This document shows positions 36,190-45,046 of a DNA stretch of 64,000 nucleotides, piece after piece (the stretch's first letter is position 1; each line of letters begins with the position of its first letter). This DNA is from Bacteroidales bacterium (lineage in GTDB: Bacteria; Bacteroidota; Bacteroidia; Bacteroidales; P3). Made by a program: the position numbers and the translations under genes. The DNA is taken from assembly GCA_017559135.1 (NCBI GenBank), contig JAFYSZ010000003.1, positions 124,001 through 188,000 on the forward strand. The letters run 5' to 3'. The notes beneath the pieces are model-generated. The model was given only the letters and a program-made list of their open reading frames with translations. It did no database searches and was not told where the DNA came from.

Positions 36190-36849
36190 CTATTCTTTAT
36201 CTTGCTGAAATTCAAATCCTAATCTTTTTGCAGTAATTATGCGTTTTGATGAAGAATTTAGCTTCATTTCGCCAATACTTATCGTTTTTACCTCGTCAAA
36301 AGGCGGAACTAATAGATCAAAATTGTTAGCATATTCCATAGAAGAGAGAATTATGCTGTTAATTGACTCCTTATTTATTATAGAAGTGTTAAAGTTTGAA
36401 TATAATAATCCAACTTCTCTTTTGCCTTCTATGAAATAATGATTTTCCTTGTTGATAAACACTCTTCCTATCAAATATCCTATGTCATATTCTCTATCAT
36501 AGTCAAAAGAATCGGATAAAAAGTTGTAAATATTTATCATTCCGCAGAAAGATCGCTCTTTGTCTTGTATTACATAAGGTAGTTTCATTACTTCGTGTTG
36601 TCGGGAGAATTCAAAAACATTTGTGTGCATAGTAAAAATTAGAATATCCTCGCCAAAACGTATTTCAAACTCCAATTCCGATTTGTTTTGAAAAATAAAC
36701 TTTGTTTCAGGAGCAGTTTCTTGCATTTGTTTTATTATTTCTTGTGCAGATTCCTTGAAATTTTTAAAAGCATCTTTTGTGTTATTTTCAATTGTACTTA
36801 AAAGGAGGGATTTTTCTGCTATTTTTTTGCATAAAGTCAATGTATCCAT
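36190..36849 (-). CDS. Conserved-looking hypothetical protein, 219 residues
   Basis: Not recognised. No signal peptide or membrane helix; predicted cytoplasmic. The first 50 residues are helical and charged (AFKNFKESAQEIIKQMQE), the middle is beta-rich (FIFQNKSELEFEIRFGEDILIFTMHTN), and a later stretch YLIGRVFINKENHYFIEGKREVGLLYSNF looks like a conserved sheet. The coding sequence is of normal composition and well bounded: a terminator and the ferredoxin gene upstream, the tRNA-Glu promoter downstream. Confidence 0.6.
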   Translation of the reverse strand: MDTLTLCKKIAEKSLLLSTIENNTKDAFKNFKESAQEIIKQMQETAPETKFIFQNKSELEFEIRFGEDILIFTMHTNVFEFSRQHEVMKLPYVIQDKERSFCGMINIYNFLSDSFDYDREYDIGYLIGRVFINKENHYFIEGKREVGLLYSNFNTSIINKESINSIILSSMEYANNFDLLVPPFDEVKTISIGEMKLNSSSKRIITAKRLGFEFQQDKE

Positions 36850-36878
36850 ATTTTTTTCTTTTTTGTGGGATTAAAAAA

Positions 36879-36905
36879 AAGCCCTATGAAAAATACATAG
36901 GGCTT
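36879..36905 (-). terminator. Ferredoxin gene terminator
   Basis: 10-bp perfect stem AAGCCCTATG / CATAGGGCTT with a 7-nt loop and eight Ts on the minus strand (36880-36873), 23 nt after the ferredoxin stop. Confidence 0.85.
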
Positions 36906-36927
36906 GAATTTACTTTCTCTCTGAGAA

Positions 36928-37098
36928 TTAATCTTCAGGTTGAATAGCTTCCATAGGGCAAACGTCAGCACATGTTCCGCAACTAACGCATTTTTCACCA
37001 TCTATTACGTAGATGTCTCCTTCAGAGATTGCTCCTACTGGACATTCATCAATACAAGTGCCGCAAGCAGCACAACTGTCTGTAATTTTGTAAGCCAT
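36928..37098 (-). CDS. 4Fe-4S ferredoxin
   Basis: A 56-residue 2[4Fe-4S] ferredoxin: two ligand sets SCAACGTCIDECPVGAI (about 8-24) and KCVSCGTCADVCPMEAI (about 36-52), each CxxCxxCxxxCP. Low-potential electron carrier, for example for pyruvate:ferredoxin oxidoreductase or Rnf. Monocistronic, with own promoter and terminator. Confidence 0.96.
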   Translation of the reverse strand: MAYKITDSCAACGTCIDECPVGAISEGDIYVIDGEKCVSCGTCADVCPMEAIQPED

Positions 37099-37128
37099 TT
37101 TTTTACTATTTAAGGTTTAAAACTTTTG

Positions 37129-37136
37129 CAAAGATA
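37129..37136 (-). promoter_or_regulatory. Ferredoxin promoter -7 box
   Basis: Minus-strand TATCTTTG, 31 nt before the ATG; no clear -33 box. Confidence 0.55.
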
Positions 37137-37208
37137 CATCATTCTTTCAAATAACAATAAAAAATTAAGAAAAGTTTTAAAAATTGATATTTTTTTTTGC
37201 ATTTGTTG

Positions 37209-37216
37209 TACCTTTG
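37209..37216 (+). promoter_or_regulatory. Promoter -7 box of the MORN-type lipoprotein gene
   Basis: TACCTTTG, 19 nt before the first ATG at 37235. Confidence 0.55.
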
Positions 37217-37234
37217 CCGAAAATAAATAACTAA

Positions 37235-37957
37235 ATGATGATGAAAAGAAATATTATTTATGTTTTGGGACTTTTCTTCTTGTTTATCTCTTGTACAAAA
37301 GAAGAAATAGTAGAAAAATATGATAATGGAGAGGCTAAATTAGTCTATTTGTTTAAAGAAGATAATGGCAAAAAAATAAAAGTCAAAGAAATACATTATT
37401 ATGACAATAAACAAAAAAGATTAGAAGGCGAATTTGATAAAGAAGGTAGCAAAACAGGGAAATGGAACTTCTATTTTGCATCAGGAAATAAGTTTGCATC
37501 AGCCGATTTTACTGATTCTGAAACAGGAAAAGGCTGGATAGTTTTTGATAACAAAGGAAAAGAAATAGTTTCTGCTGAAGATAGGCTGCTTTCCTTGCAT
37601 TTTGCAAAAGATAATGGTTTATGTGATATAAAAGTCAAAAAAACAGATGGTGAGGTCTTTTATAAATTTTTTGAAGGCTTTACAATCTGTCAAAAAATCA
37701 ATACAAGAGGAAATATTCCGCAAGGAGAAAGCATTTCTTGGTATGAAAACGGACAAGTAAACTCGATTCACTATTACAAAGATGGTATGCAAGATAGCAT
37801 TTATCAGGTTTTCACAAAAGATGGAAGCACAATAATAAAAGGACAATACAAAATGGGAGTAAAAATAGGCAAATGGGAATATTTTCTTTCAGATGGTACT
37901 CCACAAGGCATAGAAATATATGATGTAGATGGTACTTTATTAAAACCAAGAAGATAA
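37235..37957 (+). CDS. Lipoprotein with MORN_2-type repeats
   Basis: A 240-residue lipoprotein; lipobox FISCTK (Cys20 from the first Met). The body carries short repeats of the form EGEFDKEGSKTGKWNFYFASG (about 68-88), GESISWYENGQVNSIHYYKDG (about 168-188) and IKGQYKMGVKIGKWEYFLSDG (about 203-223). This is the MORN_2/YwqK pattern: proteins annotated as YwqK antitoxins, mostly without proof. No toxin gene is adjacent; the next gene starts at the stop codon. Confidence 0.75.
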   Translation: MMMKRNIIYVLGLFFLFISCTKEEIVEKYDNGEAKLVYLFKEDNGKKIKVKEIHYYDNKQKRLEGEFDKEGSKTGKWNFYFASGNKFASADFTDSETGKGWIVFDNKGKEIVSAEDRLLSLHFAKDNGLCDIKVKKTDGEVFYKFFEGFTICQKINTRGNIPQGESISWYENGQVNSIHYYKDGMQDSIYQVFTKDGSTIIKGQYKMGVKIGKWEYFLSDGTPQGIEIYDVDGTLLKPRR

Positions 37958-38520
37958 TGAAAAAATTAACACTAAGTTTTTTGATTTGCATTTTTTGTAG
38001 TATAAATGCGTTTTCTCAATATAGTTATGAAATTGTAGAGTTTAATTCACAATTATCAAGTGATACAGAAAAAGTTTACGCAGTAAAAACAGACACTCTT
38101 AGGATAGAACAAATAAATAGTAGCATATTAGAAATATGTAATACAAAATATGAAGCAAGTGAAGAAGATGTAGTTGTAACACCTAAGGTCTATTATAATT
38201 CTAAACTAAAAAATTTTATTTTGCTTTTAGATAAAAAAGTAGATTATAGTATTGGTTGCGATGTTGTTTCAATAAAAAATAATAATTACCAATATTTAGG
38301 AGAATTATCCGTAGCCGCATACACAAAAGACGAAAATGGTAGAATGAATTATAATAGTATTTTGCCATTTGTATCAATTGTTAAAGTATCTGATAGAATG
38401 ATTTTTAGTTTTGAAACTCCTCTTGTGGTAATTTACCCGGGAATGTCAGAAGAAGCAACACTCAACGGAAGAGATGTTTACTATACTTATTCAAAATCGA
38501 AACTTGAATTATTTAAATAG
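37957..38520 (+). CDS. Secreted hypothetical protein, 187 residues
   Basis: Not recognised. Signal peptide (about 1-21, INAFSQ), then a beta-rich mature part, two cysteines in the mature chain and no membrane helix. Its ATG overlaps the stop of the MORN lipoprotein (TAATG), so the two are co-translated and may work together at the envelope. Its 3' end overlaps the convergent comEC-like gene by 8 nt. Confidence 0.6.
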   Translation: MKKLTLSFLICIFCSINAFSQYSYEIVEFNSQLSSDTEKVYAVKTDTLRIEQINSSILEICNTKYEASEEDVVVTPKVYYNSKLKNFILLLDKKVDYSIGCDVVSIKNNNYQYLGELSVAAYTKDENGRMNYNSILPFVSIVKVSDRMIFSFETPLVVIYPGMSEEATLNGRDVYYTYSKSKLELFK

Positions 38521-39784
38521 TTATTGCCTTAGTTAAAATCTCAACAAATTTTGCGATTCCTATCAAAATATATAACTCTATTTCAACAACAAAAGATAGA
38601 ATAGCGTTTAGGAAAGGTATATCTACAAATGCAACTAAAATTATAATGCTTATCAATAAAAAAGCAAGAAAAGGTACAACTATAACGTTGGTAAGTAGAA
38701 ATAAAATAGGGAAAGTCTTAAATTTATAAATAATAATAGGAGTTGTAAAGACTTGTGCCGAAAGGCTTATAGTCGCATTTTTAATTATTGGTTTGAAATA
38801 AGATTTGATTTTATGTTTTGAGAAAAGTTTTTCAATCAAAGGCACACCTACTAATATACCTAAAACTGCTAAAAATGAGAGTTGAAAACTTATATCAAAC
38901 AAAAGTAACGGGTCTGCAATCAACAAGAAAAATGCAGTGCAGTAAAGAGTATTTAAAGAATTGGTTTGCAGTGGCAAAAACTTGGAAAGCGAAAATATTG
39001 TAAACATTAAAGCAACTCTTAAAGCAGAAGGAGTACAGCCAATAATTAACGCGATAGCCCAAGCAATGATAACTAATAGTATTTGCCTAAAATAATAAAA
39101 TCTTAGTCCAAAAAGACAAATGAATTTAGTAATTAACTGAATGAAACCAAGAATTAGACCTATGTGAAGACCAGAAACACAAAGTATATGAGCAATTCCT
39201 GTTGCAGAGAAACTATTTCTTATGTCTATATCAAGTTTTGATTTGTCTCCAAGCAACAAAGAAGTAGCAAGGTTTGCGTTTTTTTCAGACAATTTAGAAG
39301 ATTCTATTCTGTTTTTAAGATTTTGATTTGCATTTTTTGCCCATTTGATTATTTTATTCCCTTGATTGTGATTTATTACTTTGAAATTCTTGCAGTAAAC
39401 GTTGTGATACAATCGTTTGTGATTCATATATTTTTGGTAATCAAAGTCTAAACCTTCAAAGTTTTTGATTCTTACCATTTTTTCTTTGCTTTCAACTACA
39501 TCTCCATAGTTTAAGCAAATTTCTTCTTTTGGAAAATTTAGCAAAACTTTGCCATGAGTCTTTTTCCAAGCGTTCCCGTCAAAATATTCAATGACTTTCG
39601 CTTCGTAGACGCTCCAATTCTTTTTTGGCTTATAGTTATCGGTAATTAAATAACGAAAAGACTTAGCTTTGTCAAAATGAGAAGAATAATGATCATTGAC
39701 AAAGAAAACAGGGACAAAACTATCCACAATTATTATCCCAATAATCAAAAAGATAAGAGGGATAATAATTGGGCGTTTAATCAT
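38513..39784 (-). CDS. ComEC/Rec2-like competence membrane protein, short form
   Basis: A 423-residue protein with N-terminal membrane helices and a DUF4131-type OB region (about 30-140), then the Competence domain (about 165-420) with ATGIAHILCVSGLHIGLILG and GCTPSALRVALMFTIF. ComEC forms the inner-membrane channel for single-stranded DNA uptake. Typical proteins are about 700 residues and many end in a metallo-beta-lactamase domain; here the chain stops after the last helices (ILTKAITI) at a point where a convergent gene overlaps. Third gene of the UbiA-radical SAM operon, starting 1 nt after the latter's stop. Confidence 0.85.
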   Translation of the reverse strand: MIKRPIIIPLIFLIIGIIIVDSFVPVFFVNDHYSSHFDKAKSFRYLITDNYKPKKNWSVYEAKVIEYFDGNAWKKTHGKVLLNFPKEEICLNYGDVVESKEKMVRIKNFEGLDFDYQKYMNHKRLYHNVYCKNFKVINHNQGNKIIKWAKNANQNLKNRIESSKLSEKNANLATSLLLGDKSKLDIDIRNSFSATGIAHILCVSGLHIGLILGFIQLITKFICLFGLRFYYFRQILLVIIAWAIALIIGCTPSALRVALMFTIFSLSKFLPLQTNSLNTLYCTAFFLLIADPLLLFDISFQLSFLAVLGILVGVPLIEKLFSKHKIKSYFKPIIKNATISLSAQVFTTPIIIYKFKTFPILFLLTNVIVVPFLAFLLISIIILVAFVDIPFLNAILSFVVEIELYILIGIAKFVEILTKAITI

Positions 39785-39785
39785 A

Positions 39786-40682
39786 TTATAATCTTAATTT
39801 AAGTCCTGCAAAAATAGTACTTGGGTGGAAATTGAAAACTGCGTTCATTTCTCCTGCCATACAAAAACCACACTTATCGCAAACGCCTTGTTCTTTTCCT
39901 ATACACTGAGGGGTTTTTGCTCCATCAGAAAATATGAAATTTGTTACCCAACATTGAGGAGTAAAATCTAATTTTTTCATTTTCTTCAATCCAGCAACGG
40001 AATTCATAATTGGATAACCTTTTTTCTTGTAGGAAATAATCATATCAATTATTTCTTGTCTTTTTCCCATTTCTAAGGCAAGATATTCTGTTCCTTCAAA
40101 AGGAGTGTGGAAATTCAAAGAAATGGATTTTATATAAGGACTATTCTTTACGTATTCTATTGTTTTGGCAACTGCTTCATAGTTTAGAGTATTTATTGCC
40201 ATATTTACACTCAAAGCCTTGTGATTACATGTAGCAATATTCTTTTCTAAATTTGCAAAAGCACCTTTTCCTCTTATTCTTTCGTGATATTCTCCAACCC
40301 CATCAAGACTTACCCAAATGCTATCGGCTTTTGAATTGACAAAAGGTCTTTGTGCGTTAGTTGTTATCGTACAAGAGTAAAAGCCTATCGACTTTGCTAA
40401 ATCTATAAGGTCATCTACGCGTTTTTCTCCATCTTCCCAGATAAATGGTTCACCACCTTCAAAATCTATAAAACGAGATCCTTGTTCATAACAATAGATT
40501 AACTCTTCTTTTATTTGCTCATAGGTTTTTATATTCGGATTTTCGTAGTTGTAAACGTTGCAATGCTTACATGCAAGATTACATTTATCAGATATGAATA
40601 TTACACTTTGAAGAGGTTTTCTTTGATTAAAAAATTTAGCACCAAAAAACCATTTGGCTAAATAAAACATTTGCTTAACCAT
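39786..40682 (-). CDS. Radical SAM protein with C-terminal cysteine cluster
   Basis: A 298-residue radical SAM enzyme: ligand motif CNLACKHC (about 34-41), DFEGGEPF (about 73-80) and SLDGVGEYHERIRG (about 122-135). A second cysteine set near the C-terminus (CWVTNF ... QCIGKEQGVCDKCGFC, about 235-268) could hold an auxiliary cluster. The general plan resembles the HpnH/DUF3463 group acting on hopanoids and other isoprenoids, but this is a resemblance and not an identification. The first 25 nt overlap the end of the UbiA gene, which suggests coupled production of the two. Confidence 0.78.
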   Translation of the reverse strand: MVKQMFYLAKWFFGAKFFNQRKPLQSVIFISDKCNLACKHCNVYNYENPNIKTYEQIKEELIYCYEQGSRFIDFEGGEPFIWEDGEKRVDDLIDLAKSIGFYSCTITTNAQRPFVNSKADSIWVSLDGVGEYHERIRGKGAFANLEKNIATCNHKALSVNMAINTLNYEAVAKTIEYVKNSPYIKSISLNFHTPFEGTEYLALEMGKRQEIIDMIISYKKKGYPIMNSVAGLKKMKKLDFTPQCWVTNFIFSDGAKTPQCIGKEQGVCDKCGFCMAGEMNAVFNFHPSTIFAGLKLRL

Positions 40683-41674
40683 AATATGATATTAACTAAA
40701 ATTATTACTATACAAAATAACGAAAGTATGTTTCTCGCACCAAGCCAACGTGCCATAAACCAATCGACACCTGCTATTTGAAATTTTTCCCAATTTCCCA
40801 TATTTCCCATATACTTAGGTGGTTTTGCAACGTTTGCATTTTCTGATTTTGCAAAGTCAAATAAACTTTTTATCAACCAAATGCTTCTTGGCAAAACAAG
40901 AAAAATTAAAAGATATAGCGGATGTAAATATTTTAAAACTACACCTACAACAATAATTAAGTAAGGAATAAAATTAAATAACACACTTGCAGTTAGATTT
41001 GCTTTGTTTGTTTTTAGCAATCTTGCAAAAGTCATCTTGTTTGCACTCTCATCGGCTTTTTTATCAATGAAACTGTGAGTGAAAAGAATGTTTACAACCA
41101 ACAAACCAATAGGAATTGATGCTAAAACAACGGAAGAGTCTAATCTATTTGCACTTGCGATATATACTCCCATCATTAAAAGCGGTCCAAAAATGATTCC
41201 AATAATCAATTCTCCAAGTCCGATGTAAGAAAACTTAAAAGGGAATCCTGAATAAGAAATTCCTAAGAATAAAGTTAAGAAAGCAATAAGGACTATCAAC
41301 CAATTAAATCTTACAGTCAAAATAATTCCTCCCATTATTGCTGCAAAAAGAAGAAAAAGCACAATAGCCTTCTTCAAATCTTGAAGAGTTGATTCATTAG
41401 AAGTAAGATAAGGATATTTTACAATCCTTGCTCTGATTCCTTGACGTGAGAGTTCTTTTCTGCTTTCGGCTGTATTTACTTTGTAATCAAAGAAATCATC
41501 AGCCAAATTCATTCCTGAGTGAGCCGAAACAACACCTAAGACTGCTAAAATGGCAAGATAAATATTAAACTCTGCTTCATTTATTGCAATAACTACAGCA
41601 AGAATAGCAGGTAGCATACTTTGAGCCAAGGAAGCTTTTCTTGCGTTTTGCATCCAAATCTTTAATTTTTTCAT
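40658..41674 (-). CDS. UbiA family prenyltransferase
   Basis: A 338-residue membrane protein with 8-9 helices. The first aspartate-rich motif is NLADDFFDYK (about 56-65; UbiA consensus NDxxDxxxD) and the second region reads HSFIDKKADESANKMT (about 196-211). The family attaches polyprenyl chains to aromatic rings or other acceptors (menaquinone, chlorophyll, archaeal lipids). MenA is possible, but the linked radical SAM gene and the lack of men genes argue for another acceptor. A polyprenyl synthase is transcribed divergently from the same intergenic region. Confidence 0.85.
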   Translation of the reverse strand: MKKLKIWMQNARKASLAQSMLPAILAVVIAINEAEFNIYLAILAVLGVVSAHSGMNLADDFFDYKVNTAESRKELSRQGIRARIVKYPYLTSNESTLQDLKKAIVLFLLFAAIMGGIILTVRFNWLIVLIAFLTLFLGISYSGFPFKFSYIGLGELIIGIIFGPLLMMGVYIASANRLDSSVVLASIPIGLLVVNILFTHSFIDKKADESANKMTFARLLKTNKANLTASVLFNFIPYLIIVVGVVLKYLHPLYLLIFLVLPRSIWLIKSLFDFAKSENANVAKPPKYMGNMGNWEKFQIAGVDWFMARWLGARNILSLFCIVIILVNIILWLSKCFI

Positions 41675-41701
41675 TGTTTTAAATCAAAAAAAGTGAGTGT
41701 G

Positions 41702-41709
41702 CAAAATTA
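41702..41709 (-). promoter_or_regulatory. UbiA operon promoter -7 box
   Basis: Minus-strand TAATTTTG, 28 nt before the UbiA ATG. Confidence 0.5.
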
Positions 41710-41790
41710 GAAAATATTTCAAAGAAAAAATAAAATAAATCAAAGAAATAATTTCGTGAATCAAAGAAATATTTTTCTAAAACAAAGAAA
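41710..41790. repeat. Decayed dispersed repeat in the UbiA / polyprenyl synthase spacer
   Basis: Contains ATCAAAGAAATA twice (41739-41750 and 41761-41772) and TAAAACAAAGAAA (41779-41791), the same 3' end as in intact copies A and B. Here it sits between divergent genes, so it cannot be a shared terminator. Confidence 0.45.
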
Positions 41791-41815
41791 AATTATGGAG
41801 TTTCTATATTTTTTG

Positions 41816-41823
41816 TATATTTG
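41816..41823 (+). promoter_or_regulatory. Polyprenyl synthase promoter -7 box
   Basis: TATATTTG; covers the TTG at 41821 that would otherwise extend the reading frame, so that start is unlikely. Confidence 0.6.
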
Positions 41824-41853
41824 CACGTTAAAACGTTTAGTTTTTTCAAGGGA

Positions 41854-42825
41854 ATGGAGATAAAAGACATAGCAAAATTTATAGAAAACGAACTAAACAC
41901 TTTTGAAAAGATGTATCAAGAGTGCAAAGAGAGTGATATAGCAACGCTTTCTGATATATTGTCTTATTCTCTTTCTCAAAAAAGTAAAAAAATACGCCCA
42001 CTTATTACTTTATTAGTAGCAAAGGCTTGTGGAGGTGTTAGCGATTCTACTTTTCGTTCAGCAATTATTGTAGAATTGCTTCATACCGCTTCGCTTGCTC
42101 ACGATGATGTGTTAGATAATAGCGATTTAAGAAGAAATCAACCAACAATAAATGCGTGCTGGGGCAATAATGCTGCAATATTATACGGAGATTATCTTTT
42201 CGGAAAGTCTCTTCAACTAATTCATACAAAGGAAGATTTTGAGCTTTTGCCAATTTATTCCAAAATAGCACGCGAATTGCCAATGGGAGAGTTGTTACAA
42301 AAAGATGTTTTGGAGAAAGGAGATATTTCTCGACAATCTTATTTTAATGTAATAGACTTTAAAACCTCTTCTTTATTAGGAGCTTCGGCTTATATCGGAG
42401 CAAAAACCGCCCAAACCGACAAAGACTACACTCTTTATGCAGAAGAATTTGGTAGATTATTAGGAAGAGCATTTCAAATCAAGGACGATATTTTGGATTT
42501 CGCTATTTCTCAAACCAGTGGGAAGAAATTCGGAAACGATATAAAGGAAAGCAAATTTACCTTGCCGATTTTGGATTACATTGACCAATTAGAAGAAAGT
42601 GTTAAACTAAATGCAATAAATTTTGTCAAACAAAAAGACAAGTCTGATGAAGAAGTATTGAAATTTGTCATGGATATAGCAGAGTCAGGTAGTCTAAAAA
42701 AGACAGAAGAACAAGTAAAATGTTATAGTAATAAGGCAAAGGAAATTTTAAAACATTTGCCAGAAAATCAATACAGAGAAGTATTGGAACAATTAGTAGA
42801 AACATTGATAGAAAGAAATAATTAA
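41854..42825 (+). CDS. Polyprenyl diphosphate synthase
   Basis: Chain elongation of all-trans isoprenoid diphosphates, probably for menaquinone. The 323 residues carry both aspartate-rich motifs: first LAHDDVLDNSDLRRNQPT (DDxxD at about 81-85) and second IKDDILDF (about 207-214), plus KTSSLLGASAYIGA. MEIKDIAKFIENEL at 41854 is chosen because the frame upstream runs through the promoter box. Divergent from the UbiA gene; the next gene follows after 15 nt without a visible promoter. Confidence 0.92.
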   Translation: MEIKDIAKFIENELNTFEKMYQECKESDIATLSDILSYSLSQKSKKIRPLITLLVAKACGGVSDSTFRSAIIVELLHTASLAHDDVLDNSDLRRNQPTINACWGNNAAILYGDYLFGKSLQLIHTKEDFELLPIYSKIARELPMGELLQKDVLEKGDISRQSYFNVIDFKTSSLLGASAYIGAKTAQTDKDYTLYAEEFGRLLGRAFQIKDDILDFAISQTSGKKFGNDIKESKFTLPILDYIDQLEESVKLNAINFVKQKDKSDEEVLKFVMDIAESGSLKKTEEQVKCYSNKAKEILKHLPENQYREVLEQLVETLIERNN

Positions 42826-42840
42826 CAAAAACGTACGAAT

Positions 42841-43338
42841 ATGAAAAAGATGATTTTATTTGCAATAGCTTCAATATGTTCATTGATGATATATGCACAA
42901 CAAACACTTCCAAGTGTAGATTTAAAAACTCTTGATGGAAAAGCAATAAACACAAAAGAAATCAGCAATGATGGAAAACCATTTGCAATATGTTTTTGGG
43001 CAACTTGGTGTAAACCTTGTTTAATGGAATTAAGTACGTTTGCCGAACTTTATGAAGAATGGCAAGAAGAAACAGGTATGAAAATTTTTGCAGTGTCAAT
43101 AGATGACAGTCGTACACAAGCAAAAGTTCAACCTTTGGTAAATACTTCCGAATGGGAGTATGAAATCTTGTTAGACGTAAATAGTGAATTTAAAAGAGCA
43201 ATGGGAGTAAATAATCCTCCTCATACATTTGTTGTAAACGGCAAAGGAGAAATAGTTTGGCAACACGTAGGTTACGCTCCTGGCGATGAAGAAGGATTGA
43301 TTGAAGCAATACGTAAAGTTATCGCAGAAGAAAAATAA
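42841..43338 (+). CDS. TlpA-type periplasmic thioredoxin
   Basis: A 165-residue single-domain thioredoxin fold with signal peptide (about 1-20, MIYAQQ) and active site FWATWCKPCLMEL (about 52-64); the cis-proline region is NNPPHTFVVNGKGEIVWQHVG. A likely reductase for surface or periplasmic proteins. It begins a four-gene set with a barrel protein, an Omp28 lipoprotein and a T9SS protein, each gap under 35 nt. Confidence 0.9.
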   Translation: MKKMILFAIASICSLMIYAQQTLPSVDLKTLDGKAINTKEISNDGKPFAICFWATWCKPCLMELSTFAELYEEWQEETGMKIFAVSIDDSRTQAKVQPLVNTSEWEYEILLDVNSEFKRAMGVNNPPHTFVVNGKGEIVWQHVGYAPGDEEGLIEAIRKVIAEEK

Positions 43339-43345
43339 TAATTAG

Positions 43346-45034
43346 ATGAAAAAAATATCAGTAATTTTATTTCTATCCTTGTTTTCTTTGTCTTCTTATG
43401 CTCAAAGCATATTAGGAGGAAAGGTAACAGGGAATTTTCAAATGGATATTCAAGCCTCAAAAGAAGATAGTATAATTGGGGCAGAAAAAGTTTATGAAAG
43501 ACTTTTGAGTAACGCCTTTGCAAATATCAATTACACAAGTGGAGATTTCTCTGCTGGTTTAAGATTTGAATCATACCTTAATCCAATACTTGGATTTGAC
43601 GCTCAATACAAAGGAGCAGGCATTCCATATCGTTATGCTTCATATAAAAAAGATTATTTGGAAGTAACAGTTGGTAATTACTACGAACAATTTGGAAATG
43701 GCTTGATATTCCGTTCATACGAAGAAAGAAACTTGGGCTTAGACAATGCAATGGACGGATTAAGAATTGTAGCAAAACCAGTAAATGGCGTTGCAATCAA
43801 GGGAGTTATTGGAAAACAAAGATATTATTGGGAAGATATTTGGGAAAACAATAATGGACTAATCAGAGGAATTGATGCAGAAGTTTCTTTGAATGATTTG
43901 ATAACAAAACTTAACAATTCCGTAACTCGCTTTACCTTTGGAGGAAGTTTTGTTTCGGTTTATGAGCAAGCAAATCCTAAATACATAACATTGAATGACC
44001 AAATGTATAAGATGCTTATACCAGAAAATGTTGGTGCGATGGCTGCTCGTTTTGACCTTTCTCACAAAGCCTTTTTCCTTTCAGGAGAATATGCTTACAA
44101 AGGACAAGATCCTAACGCTGTAAATGGATATATTTACAAGCCAGGTAACGCTTTGTTGTTGAAAGCTTCATATTCTGTAAAGGGATTAGGGATTTCTCTT
44201 GAAGCAAAGCGTATTGACAATATGAGTTTCAAATCTAAGAGAAGCGAAACAGGAAATATGTTAAATGTTAATTACCTTCCTGCAATTACTCGTCAGCATG
44301 CGTATTCTCTTATGGCAATGTATCCTTACGCAACACAAGTTAATGGCGAAATGGGAATACAAGCAGACATTATGTACAAGATAAAAAAGAACACTTTATT
44401 AGGAGGTAAATACGGAACAGAGTTAAAACTTAATTATTCAAGAGTTCACTCAATTGATCAACAACCAATAGAAGGTTATGCTTTGAATCAAATGGGTACA
44501 GATGGATATACCTCAAATTTCTTTAAGGTTGGAGATGAATTATATTTCCAAGAAATCAATTTTGAAATCGGTAAAAAAGTTAGTAGAGACTTAAAATTGA
44601 ATTTTATGTACTCTAACCAATTTTTTAACCCAATTGCATTTGGTCACCCTGAGAGTGAAGACCTTGTAGCAAACATATTTGTTGCTGATGCTACATATAA
44701 AATTTCTAAAAAGCACTCTATAAGAGGAGAAGTTCAATGGTTGCTAACAGAAGCTAACTATGGAGAATGGGCAACAGGCGATTGGTTACAAGCAACTGCT
44801 GAATATAATTTTGCAGGAAAATGGTTCTTTGCATTATCTGACCAATGGAATTACGGAAATGAAGTAGGAGATAAAACACATTATTATAGCGTATCATTAG
44901 GTTCAACATACAAAACAACAAGAGTATCGTTGAGTTATGGAAAACAAAGAAGTGGTATCATTTGTATAGGAGGTGTGTGTAGAGAAGTGCCTGCTTCTAA
45001 CGGTTTATTTATGACAATAACAAGTAGTTTTTAA
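43346..45034 (+). CDS. DUF6029-like outer-membrane barrel protein
   Basis: A 562-residue protein with signal peptide (about 1-19, LSSYAQ) and repeated amphipathic strands over the whole length (FANINYTSGDFSAGLRFESYL, LEVTVGNYYEQFGNGLIFR, TALLLKASYSVKGLGISLEAKR-like segments) ending in TRVSLSYGKQRSGIICIGGVCREVPASNGLFMTITSSF. The opening LGGKVTGNFQMDIQ and the set of neighbours match the Bacteroidales family DUF6029 as I remember it. The C-terminal loop has two cysteines (CIGGVC) exposed near the last strand, possible substrates for the thioredoxin encoded just upstream. Confidence 0.7.
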   Translation: MKKISVILFLSLFSLSSYAQSILGGKVTGNFQMDIQASKEDSIIGAEKVYERLLSNAFANINYTSGDFSAGLRFESYLNPILGFDAQYKGAGIPYRYASYKKDYLEVTVGNYYEQFGNGLIFRSYEERNLGLDNAMDGLRIVAKPVNGVAIKGVIGKQRYYWEDIWENNNGLIRGIDAEVSLNDLITKLNNSVTRFTFGGSFVSVYEQANPKYITLNDQMYKMLIPENVGAMAARFDLSHKAFFLSGEYAYKGQDPNAVNGYIYKPGNALLLKASYSVKGLGISLEAKRIDNMSFKSKRSETGNMLNVNYLPAITRQHAYSLMAMYPYATQVNGEMGIQADIMYKIKKNTLLGGKYGTELKLNYSRVHSIDQQPIEGYALNQMGTDGYTSNFFKVGDELYFQEINFEIGKKVSRDLKLNFMYSNQFFNPIAFGHPESEDLVANIFVADATYKISKKHSIRGEVQWLLTEANYGEWATGDWLQATAEYNFAGKWFFALSDQWNYGNEVGDKTHYYSVSLGSTYKTTRVSLSYGKQRSGIICIGGVCREVPASNGLFMTITSSF

Positions 45035-45046
45035 TAAGAAATAGAA

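Noticed and set aside
37235..38520. Toxin-antitoxin pair (YwqK-like plus partner)
   Set aside because: Both proteins have export signals, and the second has no toxin motif; the antitoxin label of MORN_2 proteins is weakly founded.
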